DNA of 64,000 bases from an uncultured Sphingomonas sp. (lineage in GTDB: Bacteria; Pseudomonadota; Alphaproteobacteria; Sphingomonadales; Sphingomonadaceae). The DNA is taken from the NCBI RefSeq assembly GCF_936927845.1, contig NZ_CAKZHV010000029.1:34364-98363 (forward strand), in the 5' to 3' direction. The position numbers and the translations under genes are program-made. Below are positions 24,105 through 31,956 of this stretch, piece after piece (the first letter of the stretch is position 1; every line of letters begins with the position of its first letter). The notes below the pieces were generated by a model. That model saw nothing but the letters and a program-made list of their open reading frames with translations, made no database searches and was not told where the DNA came from.

Positions 24105-26003
24105 ATGCGCCTGATCCCCCTCGCCGCCGCCCTGCTCGCGACCACCACGCCGGCCGTCGCGCAGGTGATTCACCAATATGGCGCGCTCGCGATCGCGCCG
24201 GCGGGTGACCGCGTCGCGGCGGTGGAGAGCGGCGATGGCCACGGCGTCGTCACGCTGCGCAACACCGGCGACGGGCGCGTCACGCGCACGATCGATCCGT
24301 GCGCGACGTGCAGCTATTCGGGGCTGACCTTCGCGCCGAACGGCGACCTCGTTTTCCTCGCGCGCGACAGCAAGGCGGGGAACGTCCGCCTGATGTACGC
24401 CGATACGCGCGCGACGCGCACGGTCGCGACGGTCGCGGGCATCGCGCAGACGCCGCGTGTCTCCCCCGATGGCAGGCGTGTCGCGCTGCTGGTGACGCTG
24501 GGCGCGGCCAAGGAAGCGGGCGCGACGCAGGCAGGCGTGCGGATGATCGGCGAGATTGGTGAGAAGAACGACGAGCAGCGCCTGGCGGTGTTCGACCTCT
24601 CGCGCGAGGCACAGGCGGTGACGCCGCTGTCGCCCGCCGGCCGCTACATCTACGAATATGACTGGACGCCCGACGGGCGCGGCTTCGTCGCGACCACCGC
24701 GCTCGGCAATGGCGACAACAATTGGTGGGTCGCGACGCTCGACGCGATCGACGCGGGCACGGGCGCGGTGCGCTCGATCGCCAGGCCTGCGACGCAGCTC
24801 AACCAGCCGCGCGTGTCGCCCGACGGGCGCACCGTCGCCTACATCGGCGGGTTGATGAGCGATTTCGGCTCGATCGGCGGCGACGTGTTCACCGTGCCGC
24901 TCGCGGGCGGAACGCCGCGCAACATCACCGAAGGCGCGAAGTCGACGGTGACGACGATCGATTGGACGACGGGCGGCCTGCGCGCGGTGACGCTGGCGGG
25001 TGACCAGCTGCAGTTCGGCACGCTCACGCCCGGTCGCGCGGTGGTGCCCGCTTTCTCCCGGCCGGCGAGCTCGGCCGCGGGCGACGGTCGCGCGATCTTC
25101 TCCGCCGACGGGCGCGTCGCCGCGGCGGTGGTGCAGGATTACGAGCACGCACCCGCGATCTACGCCGGGCCGCTGGCAAGCGTGCGCCAGATCACGCACG
25201 ACAATGACGCGCTCACCGCGCCCGGCACCGCGCGCAGCGTGTCGTGGAAGAACGAAGGCTTCGACAACCAGGGCTGGCTGCTCACGCCCAGGAATGCGCC
25301 CGCAGGCAAGGCGCCGATGATCACCATGGTGCATGGCGGGCCATCGGCGGCGAACATGCCCGGTTTCCTCGCGCCGACGACGATGAACGCGGCGCTGCTG
25401 AACGCGGGCTATTACGTCTTCCTGCCCAATCCGCGCGGCAGCTACGGCCAGGGTGAGGCGTTCACCGCGGCCAACAAGCGCGATTTCGGCGGCGGCGACC
25501 TGCGCGACATCTTGAGCGGGATCGACGCGGTGACGCGCGTCGCCCCCGTCGACAACAATCGGCTCGGGCTGGGCGGATGCAGCTACGGCGGGTTCATGGC
25601 GATGTGGGCCAACACGCAGACCAACCGCTTCAAGGCGATTGTCGCGGGCGCGGGCCTGTCGAACTGGGTCAGCTATTACGGCACCAACGGCATCGACCAG
25701 TGGATGCTGCCGTTCTTCGGCAAGTCCATGTACGACGACATCAAGGCGTACGAGGACGTGTCGGCGATCTATCAGGCAAAGAAGGCGAAGACGCCGACCT
25801 TCATCTACGTCGGCGAGCGCGACATCGAGGTGCCGCCGACGCAGTCGATCGAATGGTGGCATGCGCTGAAAGACAATCACGTGCCGGTCAGCCTGGTGAT
25901 CTACCCCGACGCAGGCCACTGCGTGACAGGCGCGGAACAGTCGAAAGACGTGCGCGCGCGCTCGATCGCGTGGTTCGACCGCTACGTGAAGGCGGCGCGC
26001 TGA
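24105..26003 (+). CDS. S9-family (prolyl oligopeptidase-type) peptidase, exported
   Basis: The 632-aa protein starts with a Sec signal (MRLIPLAAALLATTTPAVAQ), so it acts in the periplasm or outside. Residues 25-370 form a WD-like beta-propeller of the TolB/DPP type (repeats such as TPRVSPDGRRVA, QPRVSPDGRTVAYIGG). The C-terminal alpha/beta hydrolase has the nucleophile Ser in LGLGGCSYGGFMAMW (about 491) and the His in YPDAGHC (about 603); the Asp is probably in VGERDIEVPP. Such enzymes cleave short peptides from the N-terminus. ATGs at 24102 and 24105 are adjacent; the second is better spaced from CGGAG. Confidence 0.9.
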   Translation: MRLIPLAAALLATTTPAVAQVIHQYGALAIAPAGDRVAAVESGDGHGVVTLRNTGDGRVTRTIDPCATCSYSGLTFAPNGDLVFLARDSKAGNVRLMYADTRATRTVATVAGIAQTPRVSPDGRRVALLVTLGAAKEAGATQAGVRMIGEIGEKNDEQRLAVFDLSREAQAVTPLSPAGRYIYEYDWTPDGRGFVATTALGNGDNNWWVATLDAIDAGTGAVRSIARPATQLNQPRVSPDGRTVAYIGGLMSDFGSIGGDVFTVPLAGGTPRNITEGAKSTVTTIDWTTGGLRAVTLAGDQLQFGTLTPGRAVVPAFSRPASSAAGDGRAIFSADGRVAAAVVQDYEHAPAIYAGPLASVRQITHDNDALTAPGTARSVSWKNEGFDNQGWLLTPRNAPAGKAPMITMVHGGPSAANMPGFLAPTTMNAALLNAGYYVFLPNPRGSYGQGEAFTAANKRDFGGGDLRDILSGIDAVTRVAPVDNNRLGLGGCSYGGFMAMWANTQTNRFKAIVAGAGLSNWVSYYGTNGIDQWMLPFFGKSMYDDIKAYEDVSAIYQAKKAKTPTFIYVGERDIEVPPTQSIEWWHALKDNHVPVSLVIYPDAGHCVTGAEQSKDVRARSIAWFDRYVKAAR

Positions 26004-26172
26004 CCAGCGGCGCGTCGTTGCACGGTGATCGCAAGGCCGCGTGCGGTGGCAAACTGGCGTACCGAGCCGCGCGCGACCGGCTTTTTCTTGACTTTGCGCG
26101 CCCGATCATGAAGCGCGCAAGCTCAGGAAGAACGGTCGCGAGCACCGCGCCGGGCACCAATCGGACAATTGC

Positions 26173-27651
26173 ATGAGCTTCGCCGACCTCGGCCTTTCCG
26201 ACGAACTACTCCGGGCGGTGGGCGACACCGGCTATACCGAGCCGACGCCGATCCAGGCGTCCGCCATTCCCTCCGTCCTGATGATGCGCGACATGGTCGC
26301 GATCGCGCAGACGGGCACGGGCAAGACTGCGTCGTTCGTGCTGCCGATGATCGACATCCTGGCGCACGGCCGCAGCCGCGCGCGGATGCCGCGCAGTTTG
26401 ATCCTTGAGCCGACGCGCGAACTCGCCGCGCAGGTCGCCGAGAATTTCGAGCAATACGGCAAGTACCACAAGCTCTCGATGGCGCTGCTGATCGGCGGCG
26501 TGCAGATGGGCGATCAGGTCAAGGCGCTGGAAAAGGGCGTCGACGTGCTGATCGCGACGCCGGGGCGGCTGATGGATCTGTTCCAGCGCGGCAAGATCCT
26601 GCTGACCGGTTGCTCGATGCTGGTGATCGACGAGGCCGACCGGATGCTCGACATGGGGTTCATCCCCGACATCGAGGAAATCTGCACCAAGCTGCCGGCG
26701 CAGCGCCAGACCCTGCTGTTCTCCGCCACCATGCCCGCGCCGATCAAGAAGCTGGCCGATCGCTTCCTGACCAATCCCAAGACGATCGAGGTCGCGCGCC
26801 CCGCCACCACCAACACCAACATCACCCAGTGGGTGGTGCCGGTGAAGGGACAGGCGTTCGAGAAGCGCAAGGTCGTGCGGCAGTTGCTGCGCGGTGAGGA
26901 CGTGCGCACCGCGATCATCTTCTGCAACCGTAAGACGACGGTGCGCGAGCTCAACAAGAGCCTGCAAGGCCACGGCTTCAAGAGCGGCGAGATCCACGGC
27001 GATATGGACCAGTCGGCGCGCATCGCCGAGCTGGAACGGTTCAAGAACGGCGACGTCAACATCCTGGTCGCCTCTGATGTCGCCGCGCGCGGATTGGACG
27101 TGAAGGGGGTTTCCCACGTCGTTAACTTCGACGCGCCGTGGCACCCCGACGATTACGTCCACCGGATCGGCCGCACCGGGCGCGCGGGGGCCACGGGCGT
27201 CGCCTACACGCTGGTCGGCCCCGACGACGCGGAGAATATCCAGAACATCGAGAAACTGACCGGCGAGAAGATCAAGACGCTCGACACGCTGCCCGGCCAG
27301 CCCGACGATGACGAACGGCCGGCCCGCGCACCGCGGCGCGAACGGACGACGCGCAGCGAGCGCCCGCGCCGCGAGGAGGCTGTCACCGGGCAAGCGGAGC
27401 AGACGGCCACGCCGCTGCCGAGCCAGAGGGACCAAGGCGAGCAGCGCGCCACGACCGCGCCGCACCGCGACACGCCGGCCGACTCCTCGCGCGGCTGGTC
27501 GGATCGGTCGCGCGGCGCCGCCGACGATCAGCGTCGCGGCCGGTATGACGAGCCGCGCCGCGGCCGGTCGCGCCACGACCGCGACGATGGTCCCGACGAT
27601 GGCTGGAACGGCCCCGTTCCCGACTTCCTGCAGGTCACGCTGACGCGCTGA
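26173..27651 (+). CDS. DEAD-box ATP-dependent RNA helicase (RhlE type)
   Basis: The 492-aa protein unwinds RNA duplexes in mRNA turnover or ribosome assembly. The motifs in order are the Q motif TEPTPIQASAIP, Walker A AQTGTGKTASF, PTRELAAQV, TPGRLMDLF, the DEAD box VIDEADRMLD, SATM, and in the second RecA domain FCNRKTTVREL, DVAARGLDVKGV and HRIGRTGRAG. The tail from about residue 380 is rich in Arg, Gly, Asp and Pro (RGRYDEPRRGRSRHDRDDG) and should bind RNA without specificity. The start at 26173 gives MSFADLGLSDELLRAV, typical of the RhlE group. No motif is missing. Confidence 0.95.
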   Translation: MSFADLGLSDELLRAVGDTGYTEPTPIQASAIPSVLMMRDMVAIAQTGTGKTASFVLPMIDILAHGRSRARMPRSLILEPTRELAAQVAENFEQYGKYHKLSMALLIGGVQMGDQVKALEKGVDVLIATPGRLMDLFQRGKILLTGCSMLVIDEADRMLDMGFIPDIEEICTKLPAQRQTLLFSATMPAPIKKLADRFLTNPKTIEVARPATTNTNITQWVVPVKGQAFEKRKVVRQLLRGEDVRTAIIFCNRKTTVRELNKSLQGHGFKSGEIHGDMDQSARIAELERFKNGDVNILVASDVAARGLDVKGVSHVVNFDAPWHPDDYVHRIGRTGRAGATGVAYTLVGPDDAENIQNIEKLTGEKIKTLDTLPGQPDDDERPARAPRRERTTRSERPRREEAVTGQAEQTATPLPSQRDQGEQRATTAPHRDTPADSSRGWSDRSRGAADDQRRGRYDEPRRGRSRHDRDDGPDDGWNGPVPDFLQVTLTR

Positions 27652-27771
27652 CCGCCGGTCGTCGCGCCCGAGCGCCGGAACCGTTGCGCCAGCGTGACGG
27701 TTGAGCGAGCGACTGATCGCGCGCCCGCCCGCCGGGTCACCCGCGCGTCGGCGAACGGGGGCGATAAGGTA

Positions 27772-28899
27772 ATGGCATTAAGCGCGCGACGGATCGAGAA
27801 CGGCGGTCTGGTGCTGTTCGTGGCGTTGGCGACGCTGTTCCTCGGCGCGATCGTCTCCAGCTTCGCGGTGGCGCTGCTGTGGAGCGTGCTGGCGGCGATC
27901 CTGTTCCAGCCGCTCTACCGCCGGCTCCGCACGCGCTTTCCCAACCGCGCCAATCTCGCGGCACTGCTGACCCTGCTGATCATCACGGTGGCGGTGGTGA
28001 TCCCGACGCTGATCATCGGCACGATGGTGGTCGACCAGGCAAGCGGCGTTTATGCCAAGGTCCGCAGCGGGCAGATCAATTTTGCCGCCTATTTCCAGCA
28101 AGTGCACGACGCCCTGCCGGTCAAGCTCCAGCAGCTCGCCGACCGCGCCGGGCTCGACAGCTTCGAGCGCACGCAGGCGCGGCTATCCAACGCGATCGGC
28201 AGCCGCGTCAGCATGATCGCGAGCCGCGCGCTGTCGATCGGCGCCGACGCGTTCGCCGCCATCATCGCATTCGGCGTCGGGCTCTACGTCACCTTTTTCC
28301 TGCTGCGCGACGGCGAGCGGCTCGGGCCCGCGGTGTGCCGCGCGCTGCCGCTCGAACGCGGCGTCACCGAGCGGCTGGTCGACCGGTTCGTCTCGGTGAT
28401 GCGCGCGACGATCAAGGGATCGGTGATCGTCGGCCTGGTGCAGGGCGCACTGGGTGCGATCACCTTCTGGCTCGTTGGCCTGCCCGCGGCGATGCTCTGG
28501 GGGCTGCTGATGGCGATCGCGTCGCTGCTGCCCGCGATCGGCCCCGCGATCATCTGGATACCCGTCGCGATCTACCTGCTAGCGACGAGCGCGGTGTGGC
28601 AGGCGGTCGTCGTCATCGTGTCGGGCGCGTTGGTGATCGGCAGCGCGGACAACGTCCTGCGCCCCATCCTGGTCGGCCGCGATACCGGCATCCCCGACTG
28701 GGTCGTGCTGGTCACCACCTTGGGCGGGATCGAGCTGCTGGGGTTGAGCGGGATCGTCGTCGGACCCGTCGTCGCCGCGCTGTTCATCACTGCGTGGCAG
28801 ATCCTGTCCGAACAGCGCGAGGCGACCGGCACACAAGCGACCGCCGACCAGCAATCGGCGGATAACACGGCTTCAGGCGCGATGCCGGCGCACAACTGA
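27772..28899 (+). CDS. AI-2E family (PerM-like) transporter
   Basis: The 375-aa inner-membrane protein has an N-terminal pair of helices (LVLFVALATLFLGAIVSSFA, then LAALLTLLIITVAVVIPTL), a soluble middle part (about 110-180), and a C-terminal bundle (IIAFGVGLYVTFFLL, VGLVQGALGAITFWLVGLP, AMLWGLLMAIASLLPAIGPA, ending in ELLGLSGIVVGPVVAALFI). This is the AI-2E/PerM layout; most members export or exchange small solutes and few handle AI-2 itself. The ATG at 27772 is preceded by AAGG; an upstream ATG at 27694 would add a hydrophilic arm not typical of the family. Confidence 0.9.
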   Translation: MALSARRIENGGLVLFVALATLFLGAIVSSFAVALLWSVLAAILFQPLYRRLRTRFPNRANLAALLTLLIITVAVVIPTLIIGTMVVDQASGVYAKVRSGQINFAAYFQQVHDALPVKLQQLADRAGLDSFERTQARLSNAIGSRVSMIASRALSIGADAFAAIIAFGVGLYVTFFLLRDGERLGPAVCRALPLERGVTERLVDRFVSVMRATIKGSVIVGLVQGALGAITFWLVGLPAAMLWGLLMAIASLLPAIGPAIIWIPVAIYLLATSAVWQAVVVIVSGALVIGSADNVLRPILVGRDTGIPDWVVLVTTLGGIELLGLSGIVVGPVVAALFITAWQILSEQREATGTQATADQQSADNTASGAMPAHN

Positions 28900-28919
28900 C
28901 CTGGCTGTCGACACCCGGG

Positions 28920-29111
28920 ATGACCGGCGACCCGCCCTCCCCTTGCACGCTGGTGTGCACCATCGACCGCCCCAGCGGTCTGTGCCTCGGCTGTCAGCGT
29001 ACGCTCGACGAGATCGCCCGCTGGTCGCGCGCAGACGGAGCCGAGAAGCGCGCGATCCTCGCCCGTGTCGAGACGCGTCGCGCGGCACTCAGCGCTGCTG
29101 CGCCGCGATGA
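28920..29111 (+). CDS. DUF1289 small cysteine-rich protein
   Basis: This 63-aa protein has the DUF1289 signature: PCTLVCTIDRPSGLCLGCQ with four cysteines, then RTLDEIARWSRAD. The cysteines could bind a metal or an iron-sulfur cluster; function is not established. It starts 20 bases after the AI-2E-type gene and may be its co-transcribed partner. Its 3' end overlaps the end of the convergent glutathione S-transferase gene by 23 bases. Confidence 0.85.
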   Translation: MTGDPPSPCTLVCTIDRPSGLCLGCQRTLDEIARWSRADGAEKRAILARVETRRAALSAAAPR

Positions 29112-29700
29112 GCGCGTCGTCGATCGCGCGCGCCCGGACCCAAGCGGGCCGCTCGCGCAAGCGGTCGAGATAGCGCGCGAACGCTTCGCGCTTCTCCAGC
29201 ATGCCGAACTGAATGAAGAAATCGACCGAGCTGCCGACATAAACGTCCGCGGCGGTGAAGCGCGGCCCCGCGATATAATCGTGCGCCGACACCGCACCCT
29301 CCAGCACGTCGACCGCGCGCGCGAGATTGCCGTAGCCGATCATCGCCTCCTTCTCGCGCGGCAGCGTCACGCCCAGGTGGCTGTCCATCATCGCCGCCTC
29401 GACCGGGCCGGCGGTGAAGAACATCCAGCGGTAGTAAGACGCGCGTTCCTCCGCCCGCGGTGCGAGCCCGGCATCGGGGAACGCATCGGCTAAATAGGCG
29501 CAGATCGCGGCCGTCTCGCTCACCACCGCGCCGTCGTGGATGATCGTCGGCACCTTGCCGAGCGGATTGGCGGCGAGCAGCGCCGCGTCGGGCGCTCCCC
29601 ATTGCGTCACCACCGTCTCATACGGCGCGCCGACCTCCTCCAGCATCCAGCGAACGATCCGCCCGCGCGACATCGGGTTGGTGAAGAAGGTCAGCATCAT
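29089..29700 (-). CDS. Glutathione S-transferase
   Basis: The 203-aa protein has a thioredoxin-like N-terminal domain (MLTFFTNPMSRGRIVRWMLE, with the glutathione-holding NPLGKVPTI and SETAAICAYLADAF) and an all-helical C-terminal domain (YYRWMFFTAGPVEAAMM, RFTAADVYVGSSVDF). The Ser/Arg after NPMSRG would sit at the thiol site, as in bacterial GSTs of the beta/zeta-like groups. It conjugates or reduces electrophilic substrates in the cytoplasm; the substrate is unknown. It lies 39 bases downstream of the dienelactone hydrolase gene on the same strand, so the two may share a message. Confidence 0.92.
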   Translation of the reverse strand: MMLTFFTNPMSRGRIVRWMLEEVGAPYETVVTQWGAPDAALLAANPLGKVPTIIHDGAVVSETAAICAYLADAFPDAGLAPRAEERASYYRWMFFTAGPVEAAMMDSHLGVTLPREKEAMIGYGNLARAVDVLEGAVSAHDYIAGPRFTAADVYVGSSVDFFIQFGMLEKREAFARYLDRLRERPAWVRARAIDDALIAAQQR

Positions 29701-29739
29701 CGACTCCCCGCTTGGAACATCAGGAGAACATGGATGCGC

Positions 29740-30621
29740 TCACGCGTCAAGATAGCGCTGCAGGAAGGCAATGGTGCGCGACCAAGCGAGGTCCGCCGCG
29801 GCCTTGTCGTATCGCTGCGCCGAGGTGTCGTTGTTGAACGCGTGGTCGACGCCCGGATAGGTGTAGGCTTCGACCGGCTTGCCCGCGGCCTTGAGCGCCG
29901 CCACCCACGGCTCACCGGTCTGCGCGACGCGCGCGTCCTTGCCGGCATAATGGAGCAACAGCGGCGCGGCGACCTTGGTCGCCTCTGCCGGATCGGGCGC
30001 CGGCCCATAATAAGCGACCCCCGCGCTCAGCCGGTCGCCGGCCGCAATCGCGACGCGGTTGACCAGCGCCCCGCCCCAGCAGAAGCCGATCACCCCGACG
30101 CGCGTCGGCGGCGTGCCCGCGCCGGCGAAATGACGCACCGCGCCCGCCGCCTCGGCGACGATCGTGTCGAGATTGGCCGCACCGATCATGGCGCGCGCCT
30201 GGTCCTCGTCGGCCGGCGTGCCGCCCGCGTCGGACAGAAAATCGGGCGCGACCGCGAAGAAGCCGGCGAGCGCGACGCGGCGCGCGACATCCTGGATGTG
30301 CGGTGTCAGCCCGCGATTCTCGTGGAACACCAGCACGGTCGTGCGCGGGCGCTGGCCGCGCGGCGTCGCGACATAGCCCTTGATCGGCTTACCACCGGCG
30401 ACCGGCACACGCGCGTCGGGAAAGGTCTTCAACCGTTTGTCGTCGGCGGAAACGATCGCGGCGGCGGCAGGTGACGCCGCAATGCCGCCGATCAGCAGTT
30501 CCGCCGCCAGTGCGCTGCCGGTCAGCAGCGTCATCTCGCGCAGCAGCGTGCGACGGTCGTGATGCTCGTGCGTGAAACGATCGTAGATAGCGACGGCACG
30601 GTCGCGGATTTCGTCGGTCAT
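29740..30621 (-). CDS. Dienelactone hydrolase family protein, probably exported by Tat
   Basis: The 293-aa alpha/beta hydrolase has the dienelactone-hydrolase nucleophile Cys in VGVIGFCWGGALVNR, an Asp in YAGKDARVA and the His in GVDHAFNN. VLVFHENRGLTPHIQDVARR is also typical. Before the catalytic domain lies HDRRTLLREMTLLTGS followed by a hydrophobic Ala-rich stretch ending SPAAAAIV, which resembles a Tat signal set back from the start by about 20 residues. The enzyme would then work in the periplasm. The natural substrate is unknown. Confidence 0.9.
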   Translation of the reverse strand: MTDEIRDRAVAIYDRFTHEHHDRRTLLREMTLLTGSALAAELLIGGIAASPAAAAIVSADDKRLKTFPDARVPVAGGKPIKGYVATPRGQRPRTTVLVFHENRGLTPHIQDVARRVALAGFFAVAPDFLSDAGGTPADEDQARAMIGAANLDTIVAEAAGAVRHFAGAGTPPTRVGVIGFCWGGALVNRVAIAAGDRLSAGVAYYGPAPDPAEATKVAAPLLLHYAGKDARVAQTGEPWVAALKAAGKPVEAYTYPGVDHAFNNDTSAQRYDKAAADLAWSRTIAFLQRYLDA

Positions 30622-30692
30622 CTTCGTCTCCCTCGCCTTGGATCAGGAGACTAACCGCGCTCAGCCGATTGCCAAGCCGCGTCGAGCGAAGG

Positions 30693-31061
30693 TCAGGCCT
30701 TCTCCAGCGTGCATTGCAGCGGGTGCTGATGCTGGCGCGCGAAATCCATCACCTGACTGACCTTGGTTTCGGCGACTTCGTAGGAAAATACACCGCAGAC
30801 GCCGACACCCTTCTGATGGACGTGCAGCATCACGCGCGTCGCTTCCTCGGCATTCATCCGGAAGAAGCGCTGGAGGCACAGGACGACGAACTCCATCGGC
30901 GTGTAATCGTCATTCAGCATCAGCACGCGGTACGGCGTCGGCTTCTTGGTCTTGGCGCGCGTACGCGTGGCAATGCCGACGCCGGTGCCCTCACCGTCGC
31001 CGTCGTCGCCGCGCCGCTCGGCCATCCGGTACGGCGAAAGAATATGTTGCTGGTCGGACAT
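30693..31061 (-). CDS. clpS: ClpS, adaptor for ClpAP protease
   Basis: ClpS brings N-degron substrates to ClpA. The conserved core is complete: YRVLMLNDDYTPMEFVV with the substrate pocket, then EEATRVMLHVHQKGVGVCGVFSYEVAETK and a C-terminal HPLQCTLEKA. The N-terminal tail is charged and flexible (DDGDGEGTGVGIATRTRAK). The ATG at 31061 gives 122 aa; an ATG at 31025 giving 110 aa is equally possible, as neither has a good ribosome site. ClpA is not in this window. The upstream neighbour on this strand is the phasin gene, with about 110 bases between. Confidence 0.93.
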   Translation of the reverse strand: MSDQQHILSPYRMAERRGDDGDGEGTGVGIATRTRAKTKKPTPYRVLMLNDDYTPMEFVVLCLQRFFRMNAEEATRVMLHVHQKGVGVCGVFSYEVAETKVSQVMDFARQHQHPLQCTLEKA

Positions 31062-31173
31062 CACGCGCACGCCGCAAAATATGGCAACAGACCGCCCGAG
31101 GGCAAGGCCCGCGGACACGAAAAGGGCGGCCGAGCATATCGCCCGGCCGCCCGCTTGATCGCGTGATCGGCGA

Positions 31174-31869
31174 TCAGGCCGCGCTGCGCACCTTCTCGGC
31201 GGCGAGCGCGACGCGGTTCTGAATCGGCTGCGCGATCTCGCCGACCAGCTTCAGCGTCGCCTCGGTCGAGCGCGAGGTCTCGGCGACCAGCGCGTCCATC
31301 GAATTACGCAGATACTCGCCCTGCAGCTTGAACAGGTCGGCGGGCGAGCGGACCTCGGCCATCGACTTCAGCGTCTGCACGGTCGCGTCGAACGACTGCT
31401 TGGCGAAAGCGGCGCGCGCCTGCGTCATCGCTTCCATGCCCTTGAACGCGACGCGGGTCGATTCGACCATCGCCTCGACGTTGCCCTGGCCGAACGCGGT
31501 CATGTCTTCGAACGCCTGCTTGCCCTTGCCCATCGCGTCCTGCGCATTGGCCTGCATCGTCTCGGCGGTGTTCTGCATCGTATCGGTCATGGTGTCGTCC
31601 TCTTGGCTGGTGGGTGCCGTCGCTGCGGCGGTCTTTGTCTGGTCGATGGGCGGGGAAGCAGTGGCTTTGTCGGCCGGCGTCGGAGCCGCGGGCTCATCGA
31701 TCGGCAGGTGCGCGATCGCTTCGATCACCTCGGCGATCGGCTGGTCGGCGTTCACCGAGTCGGCGCTCCCGGTATCGATCCCGGTTTCGATCCCGGCCGC
31801 GAACGGCACCGCGACGCCGGCGCGCTTGGATGCACGGGGTGCTCGCTTGGGCTTAACCGGATCGGTCAC
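31174..31869 (-). CDS. Phasin family protein with long N-terminal extension
   Basis: Phasins coat polyhydroxyalkanoate granules. The 231-aa protein has a C-terminal phasin domain (about residues 100-231) with amphipathic helices such as GKGKQAFEDMTAFGQGNVEA and AAFAKQSFDATVQTLKSMAE. The first 90 residues are Ala/Pro-rich, with an early basic stretch PVKPKRAPRASKRAG resembling the DNA-binding AKP tails of some granule proteins. I chose the GTG at 31869 because it follows AGGAAG and lies just after the predicted promoter; an ATG at 31593 with GGAAGAGGA before it would give the phasin domain alone. It lies downstream of phaC. Confidence 0.85.
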   Translation of the reverse strand: MTDPVKPKRAPRASKRAGVAVPFAAGIETGIDTGSADSVNADQPIAEVIEAIAHLPIDEPAAPTPADKATASPPIDQTKTAAATAPTSQEDDTMTDTMQNTAETMQANAQDAMGKGKQAFEDMTAFGQGNVEAMVESTRVAFKGMEAMTQARAAFAKQSFDATVQTLKSMAEVRSPADLFKLQGEYLRNSMDALVAETSRSTEATLKLVGEIAQPIQNRVALAAEKVRSAA

Positions 31870-31890
31870 GACGCTTCCTAACCTCTCATT

Positions 31891-31950
31891 TGCTGCACTG
31901 CACAATAGCGATTCGTCGGCTGCGCTTCAAGGCCGTTGTGCAGTGCAGCA
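31891..31950 (-). promoter_or_regulatory. Phasin promoter with 15-bp inverted repeat, likely PhaR operator
   Basis: On the minus strand TTGAAG (31925-31930), a 17-base spacer and TATTGT (31902-31907) form the promoter. Perfect 15-base arms (31891-31905 and 31936-31950) flank and partly cover it; each contains TGCAGTGCA, the TGC-rich type of site reported for the PHA repressor PhaR. The proximal arm overlaps the -10, so binding should repress phasin until granules titrate the repressor away. No phaR gene is in the window. Confidence 0.65.
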
Positions 31951-31956
31951 AAACAA

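Noticed and set aside
29536..30474. A 312-codon plus-strand frame opposite the GST and dienelactone hydrolase genes
   Set aside because: Antisense shadow; catalytic motifs are all on the minus strand.
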